Counted from the stretch's first letter, positions 7,782-16,856 are shown. The stretch is DNA of 64,000 nt from Fidelibacterota bacterium (GCA_016845065.1 JAERTG010000023.1:249648-313647), one strand, 5' to 3'. Notes: a model not told the origin generated them from the letters alone. Numbers and translations: made by a program.

Positions 7782-8939
7782 TTAACTGTTCAAAAGCTCT
7801 ATCAAGTTTACCAGTTGAGTGCGTTCTTCAGATTGGCTAATGGGGATTCTCACTACAAATCTAGATCCATCTCTCTGGGGCTTAAAAATTAAATCACCAC
7901 CCAGAGAGGTCAGTAGGTTTCTGGAAACAGATAAACCTGTACCTGAATGATGGTCTCGGTCCCACGTTGTAAAAAATGGCTCAAATATTTTGGGAACAAT
8001 TGAATTTGGAATACCACCAGCGTTATCTGAGATTTGAATACTTACCCATTTATTTTCAACCGCCTCGCTAGAGATGGTAACTTCTCTATTGCCAGAAATA
8101 TTATTTTCACGAAAAGCGTGAGCCGCATTCATCAATATATTGATAAGAGCTTGTTCCAATTCTGGTTCATTAGCATCAATGTGTGGTAAATCATCACAAT
8201 AATTCACAACAACATTTATTCCTACTCCACTGTATTCGTATTCAAGTATTTGTAATGCTGAACGCAATATCTGGTTTAGGTCGACCGAGCTTTTTTGTTT
8301 TTCTGACATCGCGAGTGCATAATTCCTGATCTTGTTAATAGTGCCTGAAATTCGGTTGACATCCTTACGTAGCTCATTGACATGTTTTTGTACTACCCCA
8401 GAGCTTTTTAATTTGCTCATCTGATCCAATCTAAGCCCCAATGATGTAACGGGTTGTCCAAGGGAGTGAACCAACCCAACAGACATTTCTCCCAATGCCT
8501 TTAAACGATCATATGAACTTGATAAAGCTTGACGACCACGTAGTTCATTCTCGAGGGTCTTCTGATAGGTTATCTCTTTCGCAGTAACGATATAATATTT
8601 CGGCTCACCTTTAGAATCGGGAATGCTACTCACATTAAGCAATACAGGAATATTTTCATTAGTGCGGTGTAACACAGCCTCAGATTTGTTAAACATGTCA
8701 TAATCTATTTTTGTTGAAATTTCATCGGTGAGGAATTCACTACGCATAGACTTTAAAGATTCATAATCTTCGCTGCTAACAAAACTCCCTATACTTTTTC
8801 CGATTATTTCTTCGAAAGGCATCTCAAGATACTTTTGAGCCCCTTGATTCGCGTATTCAACTTTTTCCTCCGCATTGAGAATAAAAATAGCATCCGTTAT
8901 ACTTTCAAGAATGGTAACGGTAATATTGTAGTCTTTCAT
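7782..8939 (-). CDS. PAS histidine kinase with non-canonical H-box
   Basis: 385 residues, no membrane segment seen. PAS domain about residues 5-125 (SITDAIFILNAEEKVEYANQ). A dimerisation region follows with ALGEMSVGLVHSLGQPVTSL, where His158 is followed by Ser rather than the usual Glu or Asp. The HATPase domain has the N-box ELEQALINILMNAAHAF, G1 ISDNAGGIP, and FEPFFTTWDRDHHSGTGLSVSRNLL. It resembles the FlrB/AtoS type of kinase that partners NtrC-like regulators, and an activator of that class is encoded at 42412. The neighbouring GAF gene carries an intact H-box but no ATPase. Substrate is unknown; a role in flagellar gene control is inferred from context. Confidence 0.82.
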   Translation of the reverse strand: MKDYNITVTILESITDAIFILNAEEKVEYANQGAQKYLEMPFEEIIGKSIGSFVSSEDYESLKSMRSEFLTDEISTKIDYDMFNKSEAVLHRTNENIPVLLNVSSIPDSKGEPKYYIVTAKEITYQKTLENELRGRQALSSSYDRLKALGEMSVGLVHSLGQPVTSLGLRLDQMSKLKSSGVVQKHVNELRKDVNRISGTINKIRNYALAMSEKQKSSVDLNQILRSALQILEYEYSGVGINVVVNYCDDLPHIDANEPELEQALINILMNAAHAFRENNISGNREVTISSEAVENKWVSIQISDNAGGIPNSIVPKIFEPFFTTWDRDHHSGTGLSVSRNLLTSLGGDLIFKPQRDGSRFVVRIPISQSEERTQLVNLIELLNS

Positions 8940-9058
8940 TCCTTGTTCACATTCAAGTATAGAAACAATTGCTGTAGATAAAGGTTTGATAGAAATTCAT
9001 GGATCGGGGTGTTGGACATCGCTTTAATCTAACTACAGAGTATTCAATCCGAATTGGT

Positions 9059-9349
9059 CTAGGCATAAATCGCTCCTCGTGTCCTACGATTTGTCGGTTG
9101 AAGACCAAACACGAGTTTTGGCAGGACGGATTGTACTTGAAGGATAACTTCATCAAATTTCTGGAAAGGGTAGCTTGATTCAGTCAAGATGTTATAGCTC
9201 CATACTCGAAGGATGATGATGTTCTGATCAAATACTTCTACAACTCTCCCCTGCAGCTCCATTCCAGGAACCAACTTATCAGTTAATTGTTCTAGACCTG
9301 GCATTCCATAAACTTGAAGGAAGGTCGCCTGTTGATCTGATTTAAGCAT
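9059..9349 (-). CDS. Uncharacterised small beta-rich protein of the flagellar operon
   Basis: 96 residues, no signal peptide or membrane segment. The middle (GMELQGRVVEVFDQNIIILRVWSYN) has the alternating pattern of a small beta-barrel, and the protein ends in a basic tail. The ATG overlaps the end of the preceding ORF by 8 nt, which suggests translational coupling. I do not recognise the family. A competing ORF at 8953-9156 in another frame lacks any such pattern. Its position in an unbroken fliA operon supports a real gene with a flagellum-related role (inference). Confidence 0.6.
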   Translation of the reverse strand: MLKSDQQATFLQVYGMPGLEQLTDKLVPGMELQGRVVEVFDQNIIILRVWSYNILTESSYPFQKFDEVILQVQSVLPKLVFGLQPTNRRTRGAIYA

Positions 9350-10379
9350 TATTATATTCTATAAAATTATATTGAACACGCAGAGCTGCTTCATCATAGC
9401 TAATTTTATTTGATTCCATTAATCCTCTTATTTTCATTTCATGTGAATTCTTTTCACTAAGTTGGGAATCTTCATCCACTTTTTCAATCTGGGAGTCATT
9501 GACCGCAGTCTTTTCTTCAAAAACATCAGTAAAACCTTGAGCGGAAACCTTCTTACGATTTGATATTTTGCTCCCCAATAAGAAAGCACCGACTGCAATA
9601 AGAATAGTTACCAAAACAAAGCCTATGATCAATTCAGAATCTTTAAATATGCTTGAGTACGTTGAGGCATTTTCAAGAACCATCCCACTGGACTTAACTG
9701 TCCCCAGGGGATGTCCTTGGGAAGGGGTGGTCAGAACACCTATTAAATTCTCATCAGGTGATTTGGAGTTTGATCCTTGTAGATGTTTGCTAAAGATAAA
9801 TGCAAAATAATATTTATTTTGATTAAAAGAATAATGGCTGATAACTCTATCGTATGGGACTGTTTTTCCAGTAATTACCAATGACTGTGGTGTTTTGGAG
9901 ATTACTTGATATTGGATAGGATAATTGCCATGGTCACGGACGAGGCGACTGTCTGTATAAGTAGTAGGGTCAACACCAGCAAGTTCTAGAGAAAAATGTC
10001 CTTCAATTGCATCTGTATAATAAAGAGGGGCTATGGGAGTGTTTGTTGAGTTGAATGTGCCAATAGAAACACTTATCCAGCGAGTTGACTTGTCTTCCCC
10101 ACACTCGATATTTTTTATTCGCATTAATGTGTCAGATGGAAAATCAAAATGCACCAATTGAGCTGGAAATTCATTGGGCTTAATTGTTTCTACCTTATTG
10201 GTACTATCTTGTCCTTTTGTCAAACTGAAGGAGAGCATAAACAATATCAAAATGAGACTCGATTGTCTCCCGAAGCAGCTAGTGAAGGTACCATGATTAA
10301 ACACCAAGCTTCGATATTTGAGAATGGAATAGAAATTTGAGTATACTGTTTTACTTTTATGAGTTAATGTACTTTTCAT
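9342..10379 (-). CDS. Uncharacterised single-pass membrane protein of the fliA operon
   Basis: 345 residues. A hydrophobic segment near residues 40-53 ending LTKGQ looks like a late signal peptide or anchor. It is followed by an extracytoplasmic domain of about 190 residues rich in beta-type sequence, then a second hydrophobic segment (IIGFVLVTILIAVGAFLLG, about residues 251-270). The cytoplasmic tail is charged and ends with EMKIRGLMESNKISYDEAALRVQYNF. The N-terminus before the first hydrophobic segment is unusually long; the true start may be internal, but no better ATG with a ribosome site exists. No family was recognised. It lies 54 bp after the 84-residue ORF downstream of fliA and overlaps the next gene. 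A motility-linked envelope role is inference only. Confidence 0.65.
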   Translation of the reverse strand: MKSTLTHKSKTVYSNFYSILKYRSLVFNHGTFTSCFGRQSSLILILFMLSFSLTKGQDSTNKVETIKPNEFPAQLVHFDFPSDTLMRIKNIECGEDKSTRWISVSIGTFNSTNTPIAPLYYTDAIEGHFSLELAGVDPTTYTDSRLVRDHGNYPIQYQVISKTPQSLVITGKTVPYDRVISHYSFNQNKYYFAFIFSKHLQGSNSKSPDENLIGVLTTPSQGHPLGTVKSSGMVLENASTYSSIFKDSELIIGFVLVTILIAVGAFLLGSKISNRKKVSAQGFTDVFEEKTAVNDSQIEKVDEDSQLSEKNSHEMKIRGLMESNKISYDEAALRVQYNFIEYNNA

Positions 10380-10433
10380 GATTTCTTAAAACCTTTTTCT
10401 AGAGCGTCAAACTACCAATAAATATTTTCGATC

Positions 10434-10688
10434 TCATCCTACAGTAACATCAAAATTTGACCCGGGACTTGTATCATCCTCATCGGGAATGTGAGTATTA
10501 ACCTTCACCGAACTAAAATCTTTTATTCCATCCACTGAGTCAATTTGAACAGAATCTTCTTCCCGTTTTGAGGATGGCGGTTCTTCCTCTTTCTTCTTCC
10601 TGTCTTGTTCCTTCCCTGCATTTTTGATTGCTAGGGGAGCTCGAACCGACTCAGGGCTCAGTACACTTCCAAATTCATCAGCAGTCAT
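10434..10688 (-). CDS. Uncharacterised small acidic/basic low-complexity protein after fliA
   Basis: 84 residues, predicted soluble and largely disordered. A lysine/glutamate-rich stretch (EQDRKKKEEEPPSSKREEDS) is followed by VQIDSVDGIKDFSSVKVNTHIPD. The ATG overlaps the fliA stop in an ATGA arrangement, so it is probably co-translated with FliA. It resembles no known anti-sigma factor, and the window carries a separate FlgM-like gene at 49406. Function unknown. Confidence 0.6.
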   Translation of the reverse strand: MTADEFGSVLSPESVRAPLAIKNAGKEQDRKKKEEEPPSSKREEDSVQIDSVDGIKDFSSVKVNTHIPDEDDTSPGSNFDVTVG

Positions 10689-11476
10689 AACGATTCCCTT
10701 CCTTGCGAGCTTAGTTTTCCTCGAATTTTAGATAAAGTTCCATTCAAAATCTGACTTATTCTGGATTCCGATAGACCCAGGACCATCCCAATATCGGCCA
10801 AAGTGATTTCTTCGTAATAATAAAGGGTAAGCACTAATCTTTCTCGTTCAGGTAAGCTTTTGATTGTACCAACCAGGTCCTGCTTTACAGCTGTCATATC
10901 AAATTCCTCATCAGGGGATGCTTGAGCTTCATCTCTAATCACATCCAATCGAAGCATAGAATCAGCATCCTCCGACCCAACAGAATCATTTAGCGAGAGA
11001 TGTTCGCCCGCCTGGCCTTTGAACAATTTCTTACTTATTTCTTCAGAACTCATACCCAGCGCGTCAGCGACTTCACTCATTGCAGGATCTCTACCTAACT
11101 GTTGACGTAAATTATCAGAAGCCTTGATAATTTTCTTTCGCAGGCCATATGCATCTTTCCCTACGTGACCCTCTCTTCTGATCGCATCTATGATCTCACC
11201 GTGTATCCTACGATAAGCATAGGTTTTAAAACTTGCTCCTTTATTCATCTCAAATCGATCTAAAGCTGTTAGCAATCCCAGAATTCCATACTGATATAAA
11301 TCTTCTCGGTTTAGAGCTCCAAAAGTTTCGATATTAATTCTGCCTGCAACGTACTTAACCAATGGGAGGAACGCCTTTATGGCTGCTTCACGTTTATTAT
11401 CATCTCGGGTCATAGCGTATTCACGCACAAGATGCTCACCGTCCTGTTCCACTAAATATTGTGCCCTCTGAGTCAT
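10685..11476 (-). CDS. fliA: FliA, RNA polymerase sigma-28 factor
   Basis: 263 residues, typical for the FliA/WhiG group. Region 2 contains YVAGRINIETFGALNREDLYQYGILGLL and FKTYAYRRIHGEIIDAIR, with region 3 around LRQQLGRDPAMSEVADALGMS. Region 4 ends in a helix-turn-helix (LADIGMVLGLSESRISQI). It directs late flagellar genes; sigma-28-like promoters are seen before both flagellin genes in this window. The start overlaps the stop of the 67-residue membrane protein (ATGA). The likely antagonist is the FlgM-like protein at 49406-49882. Confidence 0.95.
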   Translation of the reverse strand: MTQRAQYLVEQDGEHLVREYAMTRDDNKREAAIKAFLPLVKYVAGRINIETFGALNREDLYQYGILGLLTALDRFEMNKGASFKTYAYRRIHGEIIDAIRREGHVGKDAYGLRKKIIKASDNLRQQLGRDPAMSEVADALGMSSEEISKKLFKGQAGEHLSLNDSVGSEDADSMLRLDVIRDEAQASPDEEFDMTAVKQDLVGTIKSLPERERLVLTLYYYEEITLADIGMVLGLSESRISQILNGTLSKIRGKLSSQGRESL

Positions 11477-11676
11477 ACGTCACCCTCTTTTTGCGGCGTC
11501 AATAGAATGAGGCCAAGTTTCAAAATCTGACCAGATAAATAAAACGCGAAAAGCATCCCAACAAAGACGACACCGGTCCTTATCAGACAATTAAGGATAC
11601 TAATATTTGCCAGTAAGCACATGACACATGTGATTGCTGCCACTAAACCTGCAATTTTATTTGCTAGACTGATCAT
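11473..11676 (-). CDS. Small two-helix membrane protein between flhG and fliA
   Basis: 67 residues consisting almost only of two hydrophobic helices (LVAAITCVMCLLANISIL and TGVVFVGMLFAFYLSGQIL). The tail LLTPQKEGDV is polar. The ATG lies inside the 3-prime end of flhG (20-nt overlap), and the stop overlaps the fliA start, so the reading frame is tightly embedded in the operon. No family recognised. Small membrane ORFs at this position could link FlhG/FlhF to the membrane or act on FliA, but that is speculation. Confidence 0.65.
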   Translation of the reverse strand: MISLANKIAGLVAAITCVMCLLANISILNCLIRTGVVFVGMLFAFYLSGQILKLGLILLTPQKEGDV

Positions 11677-12553
11677 CTAATTCTCCAATTATGGTATCCC
11701 TGTTATTCCGGAGTCCATCAAACAGGCTGACTCTTTCTCTGGCATCTTTGGAAGGCATCTTTAACAAATTTCTGGTTATTAATTTTAACGCATTTGTTGG
11801 TAATGAGTTGGGATATTCTAGAACGATGGGAGACTGATTTTGAACTGCCTGTCTCACATTTTCATCGCGAACAATCGCCCCACCAAAAAGTATTTTGTTT
11901 CCGAGGAAACGTTGAACCATAAGATTCATCTTTTTGTACAGGTTCAATCCCTCGTCATCATTTCGTACCATATTTGTGACAAGCATTATGGGTAGCGAGG
12001 GCACTTTTTGTAACAAAGTTTTGATTACACCATAAGCATCAGTGATGGAAGCTGGATCGGGAGTAACCACCACAATCAGCTTATCAGATCCTAATGAGAA
12101 GGCGGTAACGTTCTTACCTATCCCTGCCCCAGTATCTACGACTACAAAATCATAGTTATGTTCAAACCCAACAAAAGAATCACCAATCCGCTTGATTACT
12201 TTTTCCTCCGCTTCGATCATATCAAGAACTGCTGACGATGCTGGTAGCACATCAATTCCTGTGGGTCCCTTAATGATTATTTCCGCCAATGTCTTCTCAC
12301 CAGTCATGACCTGAGCAATGGTTGCAGTTGGCCGAACACCCAAAAGAAGATCAACATTACCCAAATGGATATCAGCATCTACCAAAAGAACATTTTTCTT
12401 TAAGCGTTTCAGTAACAAAGCCAAATTCACACTCAAATTGGTTTTTCCAACGCCACCCTTACCCGATGTGATTGTAAAAATCTCAGGTCTATTTGTCGAT
12501 ACTCTAAGACTCGATAATGCAAAGATATTTGGAGCTGTATTCGTGTTTAACAT
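11657..12553 (-). CDS. flhG: FlhG, MinD-like ATPase controlling flagellar number
   Basis: 298 residues from the ATG at 12553; this ATG shares its A with the flhF stop (TAATG). An upstream TTG at 12586 would add 11 residues but is a poorer start. Deviant Walker A: TSGKGGVGKTNLSVNLALLL; the VLLVDADIHLGNVDLLLG block and VVVDTGAGIG follow. The N-terminal stretch before Walker A carries an LSSLR sequence, reminiscent of the activation helix that stimulates the FlhF GTPase. FlhG limits flagellar number and acts with FlhF, encoded just upstream. Confidence 0.93.
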   Translation of the reverse strand: MLNTNTAPNIFALSSLRVSTNRPEIFTITSGKGGVGKTNLSVNLALLLKRLKKNVLLVDADIHLGNVDLLLGVRPTATIAQVMTGEKTLAEIIIKGPTGIDVLPASSAVLDMIEAEEKVIKRIGDSFVGFEHNYDFVVVDTGAGIGKNVTAFSLGSDKLIVVVTPDPASITDAYGVIKTLLQKVPSLPIMLVTNMVRNDDEGLNLYKKMNLMVQRFLGNKILFGGAIVRDENVRQAVQNQSPIVLEYPNSLPTNALKLITRNLLKMPSKDARERVSLFDGLRNNRDTIIGELDDQSSK

Positions 12554-13710
12554 TAGTTGTCCAAAGCCTTCATCAATTTTTGCCAAACGTAAGTTCCATT
12601 GGGAACATGAATAGTATCTGGAATTTTTTGACCATCACAAATAAAGGCGATTGGTATTCCAATTTCAGCAGCCAATGTTGCCATTTTCCCCAATTTGCAT
12701 GTTTCATCTACTTTGGAAAAAATCAGGCCCGTAGGATTCAAAGGCATGAACATACCTGCTGACAGAAATAAGTCTTCAATCCCATAAGCCATATTCAGAG
12801 TAAGAAGAACATCGGTAGGTCTCAGAACATTTATAACATCCTGTATCTCATGGATAAATCCCCGAAATGAAGGACTTCGGGCTGGTGTATCAACCAGAAT
12901 TAAATCAAAATCATGAAGTGAAGATATAACTGCATCTAATTCCTGAACACTATTCGCCTTCTGAAAGTGGATTTTGGTTATCCGCGAAAAAACCTCGAGC
13001 TCATAACTCGCTGCCATGCTATAGCTGTCAGTCGATACTATGGCGACCTTCTGCGCACCCATTAAAATTGGATTTGCGGCCAATTTCATGAGCGTTGTTG
13101 TTTTTCCAACCCCAGTCGCACCGATGACTACAGCTGTACGAGGACCAACTTTTGGTTTTGCCACAAAAGTATGATAGTCCTGGAAAAGGGATGACATCTC
13201 ACCTTGAATGAGATGCATGATATGACGTTCATTCACAATCTCTTGCCCCTTTAGCGCTGATTGAGTCTTTCGAATGAGTATGGCAGCATGTGATTTGGTA
13301 AGACCAGCATTGACCAGTTTCTGATATGCTCCACCAAATGAATGGGGGAAATCATGAATATCTGCTTCTTTTAGAGCCTTCTGAGCTTGATGCAATTCCT
13401 GACGCAAGAGCTGAACCTCTTGTTCAAGTCTATTTTCATTCGATTCAGGGACGACGTCTCCACTTTTTATAATTGAATTCAAATATTCTCTAAATTGCTG
13501 AGCTTCTGGTTCATCGGAATGCAATGCTGTTGCAGCCGTCATTCCCCCGAGCTTTTTCTGATATTGATTTGGTCGTTCCCCAATGCCATAAGACTTGTGG
13601 CTCCCTTTTGTGTGGGTCAATTCAGCTTTTAATTCCGGCCCAGCACTCTTGCGGTTCTCCTGACTTAGTAATTCCAATAAATCCTTATTGTTGCGTGTTC
13701 TATTATCCAT
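12553..13710 (-). CDS. flhF: FlhF, SRP-type GTPase for flagellar placement
   Basis: 385 residues. The SRP GTPase core has G1 VVIGATGVGKTTTLMKLA (Ala in place of the common Pro), VAIVSTDSYSMAASYELEVF, LILVDTPARSP and GLIFSKVDETCKLG. The N-terminal basic region and the helical N domain precede it. FlhF marks the pole or insertion site and recruits the first basal-body components. The gene overlaps flhA upstream by 8 nt and couples to flhG downstream. Confidence 0.93.
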   Translation of the reverse strand: MDNRTRNNKDLLELLSQENRKSAGPELKAELTHTKGSHKSYGIGERPNQYQKKLGGMTAATALHSDEPEAQQFREYLNSIIKSGDVVPESNENRLEQEVQLLRQELHQAQKALKEADIHDFPHSFGGAYQKLVNAGLTKSHAAILIRKTQSALKGQEIVNERHIMHLIQGEMSSLFQDYHTFVAKPKVGPRTAVVIGATGVGKTTTLMKLAANPILMGAQKVAIVSTDSYSMAASYELEVFSRITKIHFQKANSVQELDAVISSLHDFDLILVDTPARSPSFRGFIHEIQDVINVLRPTDVLLTLNMAYGIEDLFLSAGMFMPLNPTGLIFSKVDETCKLGKMATLAAEIGIPIAFICDGQKIPDTIHVPNGTYVWQKLMKALDN

Positions 13711-15751
13711 TGGGATACCTCACTGCTCCTACTGAGTTAAGATTTATATCGGATGATAATTCAGCGTATGAAAGCACTGATACATCCGGTAAAACCTGGT
13801 CTATGAAATTTTTTAAATGACGTCTTACGGGTGGACTGACTAAGAGTGTTGGACGAGCACCTTCGGCCAACATAGCTTGCACTTTCTCGCCTATGGAATC
13901 GAATATGCGATTCACTTCCACAGGAGAGAACCCTAGATTGAAAGCGCCAACACTTCCATTCTTAAGGAAACCGGAAATCTTATCCTCCAATTGTGGTTCT
14001 AAGGTTGCAACTGTCATTTGACCGCTACTATGTTGATAGTTCGCTGTGATAATGTCTGCCAAGGAAACTCTAACATACTCGGTTAAGACATCTGGATCCT
14101 TCGTCATGCCTGCGTAGTCGGAAATAGTTTCAAGAATGGTAACTAAATTTCGGATGGGAATTTTTTCTCGGAGTAAATTCTTTAATACCTTTGTCACTGT
14201 ACCAAGGGGAATGATATCTGGCACAAGTCCATCGATCACAGCTGAATGACTTTCCTTAAGATGATCCAACATCCTTTGTGTTTCCTGACGATCTAACAGC
14301 TTATATGCATTCCCTTTCAATACTTCTATTAGGTGGGTTGCAATGACCGCAGAAGGCTCCACGACCGTATAACCCGCCATTTCAGCCTTATCCCGCTCAA
14401 TATCATTAATCCACAAGGCGGGTAGGCCAAACGTTGGCTCTTTGGTTTTTATACCTTGGAGATCAATACGTTCATCAGGATTCAATACCAGAAAATAATT
14501 CATCATGACCATGCCTTCAGCAACATCAATTCCATTAATTTTGAAAATATAGGCATTGGATTTAAGCTCAATATTATCCCTAATTCGGATAGGGGGTACA
14601 ATCAATCCAAAGTCTAATGCTATTGTTTTTCTGATGGTATATATCTTGGTCAGCAGATTCCCCCCCTGGCCTTCATCCACTAGAGGTATCAGACTGTATC
14701 CGATCTCAATCTCAAATCGATCAGGATGTAAAAAATCCTCAATTTTTTCTTTTGGCTCAGTCTCCTCAACTTCTTGCTCTGCATCAGCCTGCTTAGTCGT
14801 CTCAATATCTTTAGCATGTTGGGAAACATACCCAATGCTCCCCATAGCAACGGACATTAATATAAATGGAAAGAAAGGTAGCCCGGGTACCAGGCCGAGA
14901 GAGAATAGTACACCACCAGCAAGATAGCTTGCTTTTGGTTCATTGCCTAATTGACTGGCGATGGTCACTCCAAATTGTGTCCCACCTGTTTCACGCGTAA
15001 TAATTATGGCTGAAGCTGTAGAAACGATTAGGGCTGGAATTTGAGCAATCAAACCATCACCGATCGTCATGAGTGAATAAAGAGAAGCAGCCTCACCTGC
15101 TGACATACCACGTTGTAAAACACCAATGGTTAGCCCACCAATAAGGTTTACTATGGTAATTAACAGACCTGCTATTGCATCTCCCCGAACGAATTTAGCA
15201 GCACCATCCATGGCTCCATAAAAATCAGCTTCAGCTGCGATTTCTTCACGTCGCTTCTTGGCCTCATAATCATCCATTAAGCCGGCATTCAGATCAGCAT
15301 CTATGGCCATCTGCTTCCCTGGTAAAGCATCCAAAGTGAAGCGAGCCGATACTTCAGCAATCCTTGTAGCACCTTTGGTTATCACGACAAAATTGATGAT
15401 GACAAGGATGAGGAATATGACGCCACCCACCACGTAATTTCCCTGGACAACAAAGCCACCAAAGGCGTTAATAATTTCACCGGCGTATCCATCCCCCAGG
15501 ATTAATCTGGTCGTTGCGACATTTAGTGAAAGTCTAAACAGCGTAATGACAAGCAGCAATCCGGGAAATACTGAGAAATCGAGTGGTTTTTTAACATACA
15601 GTGAAACGAATAATATGATCAGGGCAGCACTTATATTAAGTACTAGCAAAACATCCATTATGAATGTGGGTAGTGGTAAAACCATGATCGTCAGAATCCC
15701 GACCATGACTCCTGCTAAAATGAGATTGTTATATGATTTAGCTGATTCCAT
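13703..15751 (-). CDS. flhA: FlhA, export gate protein
   Basis: 682 residues from the ATG at 15751; a TTG two codons earlier is possible. About eight membrane segments occupy the first 320 residues. The FHIPEP signature region is present (RFTLDALPGKQMAIDADLNAGLMDDYEAKKRR, split here as RFTLDALPGKQ and DADLNAGLM). The cytoplasmic C-terminal half (from about residue 330) forms the ring that docks chaperone-substrate complexes. It follows flhB by 12 bp. Family identity is unambiguous. Confidence 0.96.
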   Translation of the reverse strand: MESAKSYNNLILAGVMVGILTIMVLPLPTFIMDVLLVLNISAALIILFVSLYVKKPLDFSVFPGLLLVITLFRLSLNVATTRLILGDGYAGEIINAFGGFVVQGNYVVGGVIFLILVIINFVVITKGATRIAEVSARFTLDALPGKQMAIDADLNAGLMDDYEAKKRREEIAAEADFYGAMDGAAKFVRGDAIAGLLITIVNLIGGLTIGVLQRGMSAGEAASLYSLMTIGDGLIAQIPALIVSTASAIIITRETGGTQFGVTIASQLGNEPKASYLAGGVLFSLGLVPGLPFFPFILMSVAMGSIGYVSQHAKDIETTKQADAEQEVEETEPKEKIEDFLHPDRFEIEIGYSLIPLVDEGQGGNLLTKIYTIRKTIALDFGLIVPPIRIRDNIELKSNAYIFKINGIDVAEGMVMMNYFLVLNPDERIDLQGIKTKEPTFGLPALWINDIERDKAEMAGYTVVEPSAVIATHLIEVLKGNAYKLLDRQETQRMLDHLKESHSAVIDGLVPDIIPLGTVTKVLKNLLREKIPIRNLVTILETISDYAGMTKDPDVLTEYVRVSLADIITANYQHSSGQMTVATLEPQLEDKISGFLKNGSVGAFNLGFSPVEVNRIFDSIGEKVQAMLAEGARPTLLVSPPVRRHLKNFIDQVLPDVSVLSYAELSSDINLNSVGAVRYPNG

Positions 15752-15763
15752 TTTCAAACTTTT

Positions 15764-16852
15764 CTATGCGACCGCTCGCGGCGCTTTTCCCTTGTTCATC
15801 TTGAAGACTTCTGCCAGAATCTCAGCGATTGCTTCGTAAAATATTACTGGAATTTCGCCACCAGGTTCGGCGTAATTATATAGTGCTCTGGTTAAGGATT
15901 TGTTTTCAATGACAGGTACATCATGTTTTCGGGCAATATCCTTGATCTTTTGGGCTAATTTTCTTTTGCCCTTTGCCAGCACTTTGGGTGCATCTGATTT
16001 TGAAATTGGATTATACTGGATAGCGATAGCCAGAAATGTCGGGTTTGTTATAACGATACTTGCGTCAGGAACCAGTTGAAGCATTCTTGCGCGAGCAGCT
16101 TCCCTCATGGCTTGTTTGATTTTACCCTTCATCTGAGGATTTCCCTCATACTGCTTAGCTTCTTCACGAACCTCTTGCTTGGTCATTTTTAATTTTTCAT
16201 TGTGATCGTATCTTTGATATGCAAAATCTGCCACACCTAATACAATCAGGAGTAGTCCAATTTTTGTGGTCAACTCAAAGAGAATTGTACCCAAATAGGA
16301 CATTGTGTTGGCGACCGACCCAAAGGCTAAAAACGGGAATTCATGGAGATGTTCTCTGATGACATACAAACTTACATAGCTAACCAAGGCTATTTTCACA
16401 ATTCCTTTGGCTAGGTCAACAAGCTTGGTTGTTGAAAACATATTCTTGATTCCCTTTGCAGGACTGATTTTTTCAAATTTTGGAATTAAAGCTTTTTTCG
16501 CAAAAATAAATCCGATCTGTACATAGTTTATCACCAGGGCGGCAATACCGAGAGCTAGCATGATGGGACCAACGATGTAGACGATTATTTCAATAATTTT
16601 CCCAACGTAAAATGATACCGTATCTGTTGAGAGCTGTATGTCAGATGAATTGCTATAAATTGTCATGGCCATATCAGTAAAGGCCGCAAGTATTTTTTGA
16701 GCAGAATAACTAATCCCGAAAATACCTGCAAAAAGGAGAGCCACGGAGTTTAGATCCTGACTTTTGGCAACGTTGCCTTTCTCCTTGGCCTCCTCGATCT
16801 TTTTCGGGGTAGCTTGTTCGGTTTTATCTTGGGCTGATTGGTCATCGGCCAT
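15764..16852 (-). CDS. flhB: FlhB, export switch protein with NPTF site
   Basis: 362 residues. The start DKTEQATPKKIEEAKEKGNV is diagnostic. Four membrane segments follow, then the cytoplasmic helix (KMTKQEVREEAKQYEGNPQMK) and the autocleavage region. In most FlhB proteins this region reads NPTH; here residues 270-273 are NPTF (codon TTT), so the histidine is replaced by phenylalanine while the Asn and Pro needed for cleavage remain. FlhB changes export specificity from hook to filament proteins together with FliK. It starts 5 bp after fliR. Confidence 0.95.
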   Translation of the reverse strand: MADDQSAQDKTEQATPKKIEEAKEKGNVAKSQDLNSVALLFAGIFGISYSAQKILAAFTDMAMTIYSNSSDIQLSTDTVSFYVGKIIEIIVYIVGPIMLALGIAALVINYVQIGFIFAKKALIPKFEKISPAKGIKNMFSTTKLVDLAKGIVKIALVSYVSLYVIREHLHEFPFLAFGSVANTMSYLGTILFELTTKIGLLLIVLGVADFAYQRYDHNEKLKMTKQEVREEAKQYEGNPQMKGKIKQAMREAARARMLQLVPDASIVITNPTFLAIAIQYNPISKSDAPKVLAKGKRKLAQKIKDIARKHDVPVIENKSLTRALYNYAEPGGEIPVIFYEAIAEILAEVFKMNKGKAPRAVA

Positions 16853-16856
16853 GGTT

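Noticed and set aside
8953..9156. Minus-strand ORF of 67 codons overlapping the 96-residue gene
   Set aside because: It overlaps in another frame, lacks a ribosome site and has no domain-like pattern; the 9059-9349 frame is better coupled to its neighbour.
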